Source: Garcia nutans (taxonomy: Eukaryota; Streptophyta; Magnoliopsida; Malpighiales; Euphorbiaceae). From it: a stretch of 64,000 bases of DNA. The notes below the pieces were generated by a model that searched no databases, had not been told where the DNA came from, and saw only the letters and a list, made by a program, of their open reading frames with translations. Every line of letters starts with the position of its first letter. The stretch's first letter is position 1. The stretch lies in NCBI GenBank assembly GCA_947685225.1, contig CANTUV010000024.1, forward strand, positions 17,068,001 through 17,132,000, written 5' to 3'. Shown here in pieces: positions 23,756 to 35,439 of the stretch. The translations under genes and the position numbers were made by a program.

Positions 23756-24275
23756 CAGCGATGGAATGATCATGGGTCGTGGGGGGTCAAACGACCCCCC
23801 TCACCGGCCTCCAGACGTGGAGAATATTGCTTGCCGGCCGGTGCTCTGAAACTTAGCCCCCCTGAGTTTCAGAGCAAAATGCAGCGAGGGGTAGACGAAC
23901 CCCTCGCTGCAATTTAAATTTTTTTTTTATAAAATAATCTCTGGCGAAACGGCAGAGACTAATTATTTTATAAATAAACCCCTGGCGAAACGGCGCCGTT
24001 TCGCCAGGGGTTTAATAAAAAAAAAATTAAACTGGCCCAAGCGAAACGACGCCGTTTCGCTTGGACCGATTCAAAAAAATAAAAGGGCTGCGTTAAAACG
24101 CAGCCCTTCCTTCTTCTTCTTCAGTTTCTGCCCCCTCTCCCTGTCTCAGCATCTCCCCCTTCCACTGCCAGCAGCAGCACCACAGCCAGCCGCACCGGCG
24201 CGCCGCCGCACCACAGCCACCCACTGCACCGGAAAATTTTGACCCCCTCTCAAAAAATTTCTGATTCCGCCACTG
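23756..24275. mobile_element. hAT non-autonomous element with a chain of GC-rich hairpins, TSD ATGAACAC
   Basis: A perfect 8-bp duplication, ATGAACAC, flanks it (23748-23755 and 24276-24283). The ends read CAGCGATGGAA and (reversed) CAGTGGCGGAA, which fits hAT inverted repeats. Inside are six perfect hairpins in a row: stems 23781-23788/23793-23800, 23843-23853/23865-23875, 23881-23891/23900-23910, a 40-bp perfect palindrome at 23975-24014, 24037-24048/24053-24064, and 24083-24094/24097-24108. A CT/CAG-rich stretch (24109-24230) resembling a leader exon follows. There is no transposase ORF. It lies about 1 kb upstream of the MED26 start codon. Confidence 0.85.
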
Positions 24276-24283
24276 ATGAACAC

Positions 24284-24775
24284 TAAACTTGTAAAAAATG
24301 AAATAAACACTAAACTAACAATCGTTAACTTGCAGTGCCAATGTTTACTATAAATTTTTATAGAAAAAAAATGTAATAGAAAAAAATGTAGTGATAATAT
24401 AATTTATTATATAATAGATCCACAGTTCTTATACTAAATAAAAAATAATAAGTAATAACTAAATATAATAAAATAAATATATACATAAATATTTCTTTCA
24501 AAAAAAATATATATACATAAATATAAGACACTACAAAACAAACAAACAAAAAGTCGCCACACAGAAAGCACAATCTCTCTCCCTTTCTCTCTCATCATTT
24601 CTCTCTGTCTCTCTACATAGTGCAAATCAAGTCAAAACTCTGGAATTTTTTTTAAATTGAATCTTTACCGAACAGTAATTAAACCCCAATTTCATTTCAT
24701 TACGAGGATAGAGTGTGCTTTGTATGTAGCAGACAACATTTGGTATTTTGTGTAGAAACCGAACTGAAAGGAAAG

Positions 24776-24819
<44 letters not shown>

Positions 24820-25314
24820 ATAGGCAGGAGCTGTTCAGAACTTAATTTTTTCGTTCAAAGAGTTGTCTTATGTAAAAAATCTCGGGGTATTATTTTCCAG
24901 GAAAATTTTATCTGAATCCGGGAAAACAAAAACCATAATAAATTTGTTTGTTTGTGTCGTATAGTTGATTTTCTTTGGGTTCATTGCAATCATTTCCTTA
25001 TATCCTATGTTGACGTAACAGAAAAAAAAGTAAATAATAAACTTAAAATTAAATAAACATTAGGAAATTTTTCCAAATTGATTTTATAGGAAATCAGCAA
25101 TTTCAAAATTCGATTTTTTCTCTCCCTTTCTCTGATCATCCGACCTCTATCTGTATTGGAAATTAAATTTTCGTTTTTTTTTTTTTGTGTTTATTTTCAA
25201 ATTTCCTAATTAGAGTTGTGATGAATATTATAATTTCCTTTTCTGATTATTTCAATTGAAAGGAATCCATCTGTTTGATCTGTTCTTAGTTAGATTTCAT
25301 CCTGTTGAATCAGA
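24284..25314 (+). promoter_or_regulatory. 5' flank and probable leader of the MED26 gene
   Basis: Contains a CT-rich block (24570-24616), a (GA)n tract passing into nine G (about 24777-24819) and another CT-rich block (25113-25150), features common in plant core promoters and 5' leaders. No clear TATA box or start site can be placed, and a leader intron cannot be excluded. Confidence 0.45.
24777..24819. repeat. (GA)n microsatellite with G run
   Basis: About fifteen GA units ending in nine consecutive G. Confidence 0.95.
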
Positions 25315-28300
25315 ATGAAATCCGTGTCGCTTGATTATTGGAGGGACTATTTTAGCACTGCAAATTCTGATATTTTCAGTATCATTGATCATGCGATTAT
25401 TGTTGCGGCATCTGATTGTCCTAAAGAGTTTCGATTGCGTAGAGATCGAATTGCAGAGCGTTTGTTTACTTCTAGATTGAGCCGGTGCTCTGGTTGCAAT
25501 CGGGTCGAGTTGGCGGTACCTGTTCATGAAGGTGATAATGATGATGGAGCGGACAAGAGGAGGGATGGCGTTGATTGTCTTGATGATGATGAAGATATTG
25601 ATATTATGGGGTTTGACTTTGATGGTGGAGCTAGTAAGGAAAGCAAGGTCAATAGTAGTACTAGAGAGGATGATATCGACATTGGAGAGGTGAATGTGGA
25701 TGATCAGTTTTTAAGTAATTTAAGCTATGGAGAGGCAGAGGCCTTGACTGATGAGATTGAGGAGGAGTCTCAGGTAGTTGGTGAAGTGCTGAGGATCAAG
25801 GACATTCTTCTCAACAGCCGAGATGAGGTAGTTTCCTTCTTTTATTATTGTTTAGCATTTACTGATACCGTCTAGATTGTTTATGAGGCTTCGTCTGGTT
25901 CAATTGGTGGCATGTATGAATGTTCTAGGCAGCTGGGATTAGATATCCTTTATTGGTTCAACATTTGTTGATACCATTTAAATAGACTAGTTGAATTATT
26001 GACATATATAAATATTGTAAGGTGGTTTTGTAAAGATTTTTCCAGAGTTATTGTTGTTTGGCTGGAGATCGTTACTTGTTATTTGTGCCTTTTTGAGTTT
26101 CTTGGTTTTTGATTGGTGGTTCTGCTTGTTTGTTGTGACAGTCTGATTCTGTTTTGTTTGAATCGCTGAGGAGGCTTCAATTGATGGAGTTGACTGTGGA
26201 TACACTTAAGGTTTGGTTCATTTTTCCTCTTCTACTCTTTGGTTTGATTTGGAAAATGATTTTGGAGTATGGAATTATCTTATTTTTTGAGTTTATGTAC
26301 CATGTCTTAAATACTGAAGCTTTCTTCCACCAGGCAACTGAGATTGGAAAGGCCGTCAATGGCCTCAGGAAACATGGAACCAAGAAGATTCGACATCTTG
26401 CTCGAGCTCTTATAGAGTATGGCTACATGATTATTGCCTGGTGTCCTTAACATTTTGTGCTGTTGAATTGACTTTTGCGTATCAAGTTATTGCCATTTGC
26501 TTATTAGGTTCATCTGTTCCTCTGATAATCAATTTGGTAACTAAAGATCTCCATATGGTCTAATAACGTGCACAGCTTGATTTATTCCAATCAGAGCTGA
26601 TTTTACCATTACATGAGTTCCATATCTATTTTTCCAACAACAGAGCTGTTGTTTTTCTATAAAACCACTTGTGTTTTTATGATAATGTATTTAGTATTCC
26701 TTTTGTATTCCTTAATGAGGTTTGAGTTCAATATCTACTCTTGTTTCCTGGGTGACGTGGCGATTCCTCCATAAACTCAGGCCACGTCATAACTGCCATT
26801 CAACTTGGCTTTAATACAAGTCAAGTTCTTGATTACAATGTACACTGGTGCATGTTTCATAACCAATACTGATTTCAGCGAAAGTTTAAAAGGCAAGACT
26901 TTGATATAGCTTTCATGAAAATGGGTTTCATGGGAAGAAGATTTGGAAGTGGTTAGGTCCTTTTTTTTGCAGTAAATGTTCTCTCTCAAGCCAGCACTGT
27001 TGTGCTTGCAAGTTGCAGAGGCTCTCATTGCTACATTTAGACAATAAATAATTTTACCAATGTTTCCTAGATCCATTTGATGAACTAATTAAGTATTTGA
27101 TGATGTTGGGATTTGTCCATTTTCATTTTTCAGTTTCTATTTACTGCAATGCTGAATTTTCGAGTTATTTTTTGGGTATGAAAGTCATCATGTAATCTAA
27201 ACTTACTTTTTTGGGTTTCAGTGAATGGAAGGTTTTGGTGGATCAGTGGTATAGTGCTACAAAGGCATTCAAAGGTGGGAATTTTACCAATTCAGTATTT
27301 TACTTTGTCATCTGGAGATGCTTTTAGTAGCTGAACTATATGTAGAATCTGACTCTTCATGGGTTCGTAGGTGATGAAGGTACTCCTCAGTCTTTGAATC
27401 CATCTGGTGTTGATGAGGAAGAGGATGGGCTTCCATCTCCTCCATTAGATGAAGGGGCTTTCTTTGCCACTCAAACTACTGGAATAGAGCTCTCACAGGT
27501 ACATTTTTTTCTTTTTTAGTTCTTTTTCTATTGGGATAATGAATTTGCTTCAGGCCTTCCAATAGTGGACTGACTGGTTCTACTTTTTGGTGTTGCTATT
27601 ACTGCCTCATGCAAAGTTCTTTGATGGCTTGGATGACTTTGGAAGTGAGTTCAATTTGCTATCTCTTATTCTTCTCATAGATAGCTTTTGCTGTTCGGTT
27701 CTTTATTTGAATTCCCCACTTCTTAGATTCATGATTATGAATGGGGAATGTTGTTACAGATCCTCGAAATTGTGGGGAATTCATCAAGAACCGTGAAAAT
27801 GGAAGAAAACCATCAGTTGAGAATCAGAATATCACAAAACGAAAACAGCAGACTCCTAATGGGCCTAATGATAGTGTGAAGGATAATAAAAATCAACAAA
27901 TGAGGAGGCAAGAAGGTGTCGTGAAACCTAATAAGCCCTCAAACACTGATGCCGGTCCAGGGAGACCTCCAAAACAAAGCATTGAGCAAAAACCAAATAA
28001 TGAATCAAAGATACTGCAAAAAACAGATAAGATAATCAGCCAGAGAAAGCTGCCCAGTGGTCAACAAGATGTAAGTATCAAAATTTATATCGGTTTTTGA
28101 TATTAGTCACAAACTTTTATCTGACGCTGTCTATTGTTCGACCAGAAATTGAAGTGTTCAGATGAAGTAGCTGTCCAGATGAAACTTGAAGCCACAAAAA
28201 GGAAACTGCAGGAGCGTTATCAACAAGCTGAGAATGGTTAGTTTAGAACATGTCAAAATTTATATATTTCCTTGCCTGAGGTTTTAATTTTCTGTTTTGA

Positions 28301-28634
28301 TTGTCATTTAATTAGTACGAAGTAAAATTTACTTCAAGCAGCTTTTTTGCGTCAAATGTGGCAAATGGGTGCTAGATTGAGGCTGGCTTTGAGTGTTTTT
28401 AATCTTCAAAACTAAATGACTGAGCCTGTTTATTTTAAACTTACTGTGGTAAATTTAGCGGCGTGTAGCATCACTAATAGCACACTTATAATTTCTTTTT
28501 ATTGAACAGCCAAGAGACAGCGGACGATACAGGTCATGGACTTGCATGATCTCCCTAAACAGGGGCTTGTACACAAAAATCCACACATGAGACCTGGAAG
28601 CCATAACCGGCACTGGGCACATGGACGACGGTAA
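25315..28634 (+). CDS. MED26: MED26-type Mediator subunit (TFIIS N-terminal domain), nine exons
   Basis: Exons 25315-25827, 26142-26210, 26334-26416, 27222-27274, 27371-27498, 27617-27644, 27760-28070, 28146-28236 and 28510-28634 join in frame, all introns are GT-AG, and the product is 466 residues. An in-frame TGA at 25306-25308 supports the start. Residues 1-70 (SLDYWRDYF, SRCSGCNRVEL) are the plant MED26 N-terminus. An acidic stretch follows (about 90-105). The TFIIS N-terminal/LW helical domain spans about 150-232 (LRRLQLMELTVDTLK, TEIGKAVNGLRKH, DEWKVLVDQW). An AT-hook-like GPGRPPK is at 357-363, and a basic C-terminus (RQRTIQVMDLHDLPKQG, NRHWAHGRR) ends the protein. In other eukaryotes this domain links Mediator to elongation factors in the nucleus. 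Overall order matches plant MED26b/c; which paralogue is uncertain. It is the only intact host gene in the window. Confidence 0.9.
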
Positions 28635-30665
28635 CTTTTGCTTTTTTTTGGCAGATTGGGTTTCAGTAGCTTTCCGAGTTTCCTTTTTCTGGAAGTCATT
28701 GAAAGGACACTAATAACTCGAGGCATGCAACTCGTCTTGATCCATGAGCATCAACAATAAATTCCCGTGCATTTTAGATGAACCAGGCCATTTTGTATTG
28801 CATGGAAAACAAACATTTGAAACTAATGTCCTATGTCCAACACATTGAGGTATACAGATATCTGAGGAAATGAGTGGGGCAAGGTTGTGTAGCTTCTGTT
28901 AAGAGCTTAAGCAGTCTAGATTCTTGAATTGATACTGGGTTGAACATCCATTGAAGACCTTGATTTGCACCTACCCACTTTCATATATTGCTTGTCAACA
29001 TATTTTTTCCGGATTGTCACTCAGAAAATATTAATTTACATCATGGGGATGATATATACAAGAATTTGCACAGAATAAGTGCTTTTTATTGAAGGTGCTG
29101 TAGACTCCCAGATGAAAATGTATAAGATCAAACTTCTCACATTTTAAATATAAGCTGACTCCAGGAAAGTTCAATTTTATTTCTGTTCCTCACTCATCAG
29201 TGATAAATGTGCATGTTAATTCATGAATATGATTCCACCTTTAATTATATGCAAAATGTATGAAGCAGAGAAGCAGGATCATGTTACACGACGACTATAA
29301 GTCGTTTTTGAGTTAGATTGCCTACTTATATGCTGTGTTGGATATGCAAATTAATACTTGTCAGCGATGTCAATTATCTCATCAAAGAAAAAAGACAATT
29401 CATTTTTTGGAGGTGTGTGTGGTTTTCTCATGTATATATTAATCTTTTGTCTTCTGTTGAGAAAAATATTTCATCGATGAAGATTTATAATCTCTATTTT
29501 GAATGTTTTGGTTTCAAGTTTAAATTTCATTGAAATGAGCTGCTTGATCAAAATAGTAATGAGATAATATTTTTATTATTAATGTACATGTATGTTGATT
29601 TTATTTCCATTACTTTTTTTTTAAAAAAAATTATTGAAAATATTTCCTTAACGATTTTTTAAAAAAAAAATGGAATACTAATTTAACTAAATGCTGCAAA
29701 TGGAGCTGAGGATGTCATTTACATGTATTGTATATTAATTCTTCGTTGAACGTTGTTTATAAATTGTCTGCAGAATTAAAAAATGTCGAATTTAATTTTT
29801 TATAAAACAAAATTTAATTTTTTCACGTGATTTTATTTTTAACGGTTTCTATTTCACTTCATTGAATTAATCTTCGTTTTTTTTTATTTTTTATTTTATT
29901 TTTTGATTGTGAGGAAAACCAAAATGAGAGTCAAATGAAGAAGCTTGGAACACATGGTAACATGTCGGCTGGATACTTTAATTGAGTGGAATTTCATTTT
30001 GATTTGACCAGGAAATTTTCCGCTCGTTTTTAAGACACGTTTGCTTGGTTTACCGAATTTGCAATTTTCAATTTGCACAACAACTTTGAGCTGTGAACCA
30101 AAAATTTAAAAGCTACGATATTATATTATTATTAATAAAATAAAATAATTTTACGTGTCACCCACATGTCCATTTTTTTTTAATCAAGTAAAAGAAAATT
30201 CCAGTTCCAAATTTTTTTTTTCAACTATGTCAAGGTGGAACTTTGCACAGTCCCACTTTCTAAAGTGAAAATACCTTTAACATATTCATATACTTCTCTT
30301 TATGAATAGAATAATTTCCCTTAAAAACAAGAATAATTTGGAAGGTCACTTTTGATCGCACTCAGGAAAAAAAAGTAGGAAAAAACAGAGAAACGTAAAA
30401 ATTGATTTCTGATAATTTTTTGTTCTTAATTAACTTATGTTTGATAACATTTTTACACAATAAATTATTATTATTTTTATTAAACTTAAATATTACTCTT
30501 GATATTTTCAGGTATCACCGTAGTAATAATGCATGAATTAAGTTAATTAACAATAAGTGAATTAATCATTTTCTAAAAGGTTTGAGTATAATTTTAAAAA
30601 CCAAGTGAAACTATTTTTCATTTAAAAATTTTCTAATTTTGATATCTTGGCAAAATTATTATAAC
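28635..30665 (+). other. 3' UTR and intergenic flank of the MED26 gene
   Basis: The first 300-500 bases are probably 3' UTR (AATAAA-like AACAATAAATT at about 28752). Beyond 29550 it is AT-rich with poly-T/poly-A runs. No further gene was recognised; open frames at 29318-29533 and 29896-30078 (-) lack motifs. Confidence 0.5.
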
Positions 30666-30670
30666 GTGAG

Positions 30671-31096
30671 TGGTGCAGAGATATATCCGAAACTTTTGAC
30701 TGAACTATTCAACTAGACTAAAATATAGATTGCAGTACTATATATAATACTAAATTTTATAATTGAACTATGACAGAGTACACTTTGATGTGACAGTACT
30801 ATACCGACACATTCAAAAAATTTGTCCACTATATCGACAGTCCCTGAAAATTCGTTGACCTTTATAAAAGTTGTCTACATTTTTCAAATATAAATAGAAA
30901 TATGCTTTCACAAGTAAGGGGGTTCGAACGTGATTACTCTTTAGTATCATATAGTTCGATTATTTCAAATTACTGACTTAAGCATCGGAGACTCCCCACT
31001 GGAGCTCAGTAATTTTTCTTGATTTTGCAGGTCTAAGAGGTGTGAAAAATCAAATATGAACTTAGATTGAAGTCATTGAAGTCCATCCTTTCATTA
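30671..31096 (+). repeat. 5' LTR of the Tat element
   Basis: TGGTGCAGAG...TTTCATTA, TATA box TATAAATAG at 30889-30897, and conserved GACTTAAGCATCGGAG at about 30974. Its partner is 42371-42795. Confidence 0.9.
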
Positions 31097-31117
31097 GTAG
31101 TGCCGTGAGCGTGGATC
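31097..31117 (+). other. Primer-binding site of the Tat element
   Basis: GTAGTGCCGTGAGCGTGGA directly after the LTR; compare TTGGTGCGGTGAGCGTGGA at 9464-9482. The tRNA is not assigned. Confidence 0.65.
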
Positions 31118-31863
31118 TGGCTGATTCCCGAAATGGATAAGAGGACTCAAGATTTAATTTATGATTCTCAGAATTCAACTAAAACTCCTAACAAACTACC
31201 TCACCCCCACAAATGCCCCAGTGTCCAACAATACAAAAAGCAATACATAATTCATAAATTGAACAATCCCCAATTGAAATTTCTCTTCCTATATCATCCG
31301 TTACCATAATGGAAGTAGCCCCCGTCGAATCTTCTCTGCCATTTGTTCCAATAGCACAAATGACCTCTACAATGTTACAATCCCCAAATCCATCTGAACA
31401 AGCAATCAGAGAGCTCACATCCACACTCAAAGATTTCATTTCAGATTTTGGACGGGCTACTAGAAATCCATAGCAACCAATGATATCAGAACATGAACCT
31501 CCTCCTCTCACATGCCAAACTCCACATCCACCTAATCATCAGATGCCTCTCCCTTACAATTCACCACAGTATGACTATAAACCACAACAGCAGTATGATA
31601 CATTCCATGAATCAGAATAGGAAGTTTGGAGAAAGCTTTATTCGCCCGAACATTCAACATCGTATACACCTATTAACCCCATATTAACCTCCGAACCTGT
31701 CTATTCCAAAAGAAAGGAAGCCATGATGACAGTAGCAGACATTAATGCTTTGGTTGATGAAAAAATAAAACGTATGCACAGAGGTACAATCCTGCAATAT
31801 GACATTACCTTTCATTCACCCTTGTCCAAATAAATTTTAAGTGAGGTTTATCCCAGTTTCCAT
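31118..31863 (+). other. Leader and decayed gag 5' region of the Tat element
   Basis: No continuous frame. An open antisense frame at 31188-31511 has no recognisable motif and is treated as fortuitous. Confidence 0.5.
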
Positions 31864-32391
31864 GTGCCAAAACTAAAGGAGTTCAACGGAACAACGAATC
31901 CTCACTCACATGTTGACAGTTTTTACAACACTGCTCTGTTATACACAACTTTAGATGCTGCTTTATGTAAACTATTCCTGAAGACTCTCATTGGTAATGC
32001 ACAGACGTGGTACAAGAATTTAGAACTGAACTCCATTTACAGTTTTGGCCAATTCACTGAGCTTTTCATAAATAAGTTTGTGGCTTCTATCGACCCCGGT
32101 CGAACTTCGGCGGACTTGTTCAAGATTGTGCAGAAACCTAAAGAGACATTATGACAATACGTTGATAGATTTAATGAAGCAGTGGGCCTAATTCCAAAAG
32201 TGAACTTTGAAATAACCTTGTAGGCATTAATTTAGAACACTGAATGTCCCCAAATTTCACAGTTTTTGAGTCAGAATTCACCCCAAGATTTTGCAGATCT
32301 CATGGCTCGGTCCTATAAATATATTCGGGCAGATGAGAGTGCTCAAATATGGGAGGAGCTTCACCCCCATCAAACTCAAGACCAAACACAT
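31864..32391 (+). pseudogene. Tat gag, N-terminal part (Retrotrans_gag)
   Basis: The capsid-like domain typical of plant gypsy gag is recognisable: PKLKEFNGTTNPHSHVDSF, LYTTLDAALCKLFLKTLIGNA, TWYKNLELNSIYSFGQF, FVASIDPGRTSADLF. After a TGA at 32152 the frame continues as YVDRFNEAVGLIPKV with a second stop. The domain would package element RNA in virus-like particles. It is cut at 32391 by a solo LTR and resumes at 34887. Confidence 0.85.
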
Positions 32392-33214
32392 TGTAATATC
32401 CCAAACTATAACTTAAAATTTTTGGAGTGATTATTGTTGAAATTGGATTAAATGATTTAAGGTATAAATGTTTAAGTGGGAAGATAAGAAAGGTTAGAGG
32501 AGTGTGTATATGTTGTATATGTAGAGATATATACAACATATACAAGTCAATTAATGAGTGGTCAAAAGAAATAATTAATTTATATTAAATTAATTGAAAT
32601 GGAAATTGAGTTAAGTGGAAGTAGATATTTATATATTATATTATTAAAATTGCTTGATTGAGATTTAAAGAGAGAATTGTATGGTTAAGAGTAGTTGACT
32701 TTGCTCTTCTTTCTTCATCTTCTTCTTCTTCCTTCTCTTTGGCCGGCTATCTCCATAGCAAGAGAGAAAGAGATATTTAGCTCATCCAAACTCAAGATTT
32801 AAGGGTGTTTCAAGTGATCAAGTTGGAAATCTAAGAGTTTTCATCACTTTTGGTAAGTTTTCCACTTGATTCCTTGGTTTTCTTTTAAGTTTGTGTTTTG
32901 AGTTTGGTGTTTGATTATTGATGGTATGTGTATATTTGATTTTGGTGTGTTTGAGAGTGTTTGATCTTATTGGTGTTGATTTTGGGGTTGGTTTAAAGGA
33001 AAGGTTAAGTTTGGTGTTGGAAGAGCAAGTGTTGTGTTTTGGGTATGTGATGGTTGTGATTTGTGTTTTTGTATGTTTGAATTGTTTTGGTGTTTTTGCA
33101 AGTTATTATGGTTTATTGGTGTGTTTAGTTAAGTTTGTTTAGAGTGGAAGATGGTAAAAGAAAGAGGTTTGTTGGATGTGGTGTTATTGTTGCCGGAATA
33201 AGAATTTTTGGCCT

Positions 33215-33515
33215 GACACACCCATGAATGCGGCCAAGTCTTTGGGCGTGTCAATGGTTCTGTTTTCTAGATGGGTGACACGACTAGTGACACGCCCATG
33301 TCACTGAGCGTGTCATAGCTACTATGATGTTGGTGGATTGACACGTCCAGTGACACACCCATGTCACTGAGCGTATCATAGCTACTTTGTTGAGGGAAGA
33401 TTGACACGGCCAGCGATACGCCCATGTCACTGAGCGTGTCAAAGCTTCTGTGTTGTGAGTTTAGAGCACGGTCAGGGACACGCCCGTGTTGTTGAGCGTG
33501 TCATGTGTAGAGTTT
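33215..33515. repeat. Array of long nested palindromes, about 64-bp unit, four copies
   Basis: Each unit contains an outer pair TGACACG...CGTGTCA and an inner pair GTGACA/TGTCAC around CGCCCA, at about 33278, 33339, 33401 and 33466. Related arrays lie in the minus-strand B LTRs at 3925-4100 and 6115-6410. Confidence 0.85.
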
Positions 33516-34009
33516 TCCCTAATTGGTTCTTATCCATATTATCTCATTTGTATCTCTAAGTGAGTGTGTATCATCCCTTTTGGATTAGGTTTTGAAGAAG
33601 GATTCTTGGAAGAGAAGTTTGGTGTGGTGTGAGTTGCTCTTGAGGTAAGTACAAACCCTACATGATTGCATACATTTACATGACTTTGGAACTTAACACA
33701 TTTGGTTGTAAATGTGTTAAGTAATCTATTACATTGTTGATAAATTTGATTAATATTATGATTTGCATAATGTGAAAGATATGATGATCATTCAAAATGT
33801 ATGTTCAATGCAATTGGTTATATATAGTCTAATGATGAGATGTGAAGCCATTGTTGTTGGCTATCATATTGCAAATGAAATAATTGGGGCATGGTTGCTT
33901 AGATGATTATGAAGAAATGAGAATGGAATTGATAATGAAATAATAAAAGAATTGTGTGCCTAATGTGTTATTCAATTTTCAGAGTTTTGTTGTTGGTGGC
34001 ATGCCTAAT

Positions 34010-34245
34010 AGTAACAAACCTTTGAAGCTGGGTTGGGCTTAATCCTTGAAGCTAAGTTGGGTTAAAGTTTAGCATGCTTAACTCCCCTTGAAGCTTGGTT
34101 GGGTCTAGTCCTTGAAGCCTAGTTGGGATGTTACAAACCCTTGAAGCTAGGTTGGGTTTGGTCCTTGAAGCCAAGTTGGGTTGATGCTTAGCATGCTTCG
34201 CTCCCCTTGAAGCATGGTTGGGCCTAACTCTTGAAGCCTAGTTGG
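34010..34245 (+). repeat. Minisatellite CCTTGAAGC(C/T)..GTTGGG, about 28-bp subunit
   Basis: Eight or so subunits arranged as two copies of an about 120-bp higher-order unit, the second starting near 34138. It precedes the LTR hairpin by about 240 bases. Confidence 0.85.
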
Positions 34246-34483
34246 GATGATGATAAATGTGATAATTGAACCAAAACATTAACTCTGAAAGTTGAATGGC
34301 ATATTAGTTTCTTTTGGGCCCATGCTTGTCTTTGTTTAAATGTGAATCATGAATGGTGAAACAAATGAATAATAAGATTTAATGTAAGGTTTTGAAACAT
34401 GATATTCTTATGTATTGTTTATAATATTTGAATGTATGACATTGGCATTACATTAAAGTATATTATTATTGTGGTTTGTACCA

Positions 34484-34500
34484 CTAAGCCGTTGGCTTAG
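34484..34500 (+). other. LTR double hairpin, copy 5 (first stem only intact)
   Basis: CTAAGCC-GTT-GGCTTAG is perfect. The following stem (CACAATTGTGGTTCATCGCTAAGG) has decayed relative to copies 1 and 2. Confidence 0.65.
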
Positions 34501-34886
34501 CACAATTGTGGTTCATCGCTAAGGTGACAGGGTAGAACCGGATAGTTCAGCTAGACCGAGTTGAGTCTAGGCTTTTGAAGTGTTGATTGTGGACTTAAAG
34601 ATCAGAGATGAACTGCCAAACATGTATAAACTTTATATTTTGTAAATATCTATTTTGATGTATATGTATGTAATACCGCTACATTTTCTGCTGCATAATA
34701 AATAAATATTTTATGTAATATGTTTTACAATACAACTTGAATGTTTTCAATTTTCTCATATTATTGCTAAAAAGAAAGATTGGTTTGTTTAATATGAACC
34801 GTGACACTCCTGTATCTGGTATACGTATATTATAGATGTGGTTGTATATAGTGTGCGTATATGGGGTATAGGGGTGTTACACACAT

Positions 34887-35340
34887 AAACTTTCTAGAGG
34901 ATCTCATAAGCTGAGATATCAAAACAACACTCTTCTAAATCGGATTTTCCCAAACCAATCAGATAAAACATCCCTTGGCAACAGTTCCCTTCTCATTCTA
35001 AAAAACCATAAGGTCTATGCTATTCTAATCGTGCTTATTCCATCTCCCAAGTTCCTGAACATTTTACACCCTTAAAACACCTCCTGAGCTGCAATCTTGC
35101 GTTGGCTTAAACAAAATACCAAAGTAAATTTGCCTCCCCCAATGAAAGATGATCCAAATAGAAATCAAGAGCTATATTGTAGTTTTCATCAAGGTCATGG
35201 CCACAAGACAAATGATTGTATGAAGTCAAAGAGAGAGATTGAACGGTTAATTCAGGCGGGTCAATTGAAGCAGTTCGTTGCCACTCCCAATGATCAGGGT
35301 GAACAAGGAGAGTCAAGCTCTCAGCATATGGGGTAAGACT
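34887..35340 (+). pseudogene. Tat gag, C-terminal part with zinc knuckle
   Basis: It continues gag after the solo LTR. At 35097-35337 the frame is open and contains NLPPPMKDD-like linker sequence and the nucleic-acid-binding knuckle CSFHQGHGHKTNDC followed by LKREIERLIQAG-type sequence (here MKSKREIERLIQAGQLKQFV), a hallmark of Tat/Athila gag. The segment between 34887 and 35096 has stops. Confidence 0.8.
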
Positions 35341-35439
35341 TGTCATTGCAAGGGGAGAACACTATGATGTCACTAGTATTTCACAAAAACAAAAGGTCAA
35401 AGAGGTTTTTTCTGTTATGGAGATATCAAAAGCCAGCAG

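Larger units (their letters stand above)
32392..34881 (+). mobile_element. Solo LTR, family B (2,490 bp), TSD CACAT, inside Tat gag
   Basis: TGTAATATCCC...GGGGTGTTACA with perfect flanking CACAT (32387-32391 and 34882-34886). No interior remains. It holds donor-like TTTTGGTAAGTTTT (about 32849) and GAGGTAAGTACAAAC (about 33642), a palindrome array (33215-33515), a GAAGC..GGTTGGG minisatellite (34010-34245) and the first hairpin of the double-hairpin motif (34484-34500). Several open frames inside (for example 32918-33142) are AT/GT-rich artefacts. Confidence 0.92.

Noticed and set aside
24358..24625. Antisense Phe/Tyr/Ile-rich frames upstream of MED26
   Set aside because: Low-complexity translation of AT-rich and CT-rich promoter DNA.
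25828..25875. Read-through of exon 1 to a stop at 25873
   Set aside because: GAG|GTAGTT is a valid donor, and the next exon (26142) continues the TFIIS N-terminal domain in phase; the read-through peptide has no similarity.
31188..31511. 107-codon antisense frame in the Tat leader
   Set aside because: Cys/Gly-rich but without a recognised domain. It lies in the decayed gag leader, far from the real antisense ORF at 40019-42097.
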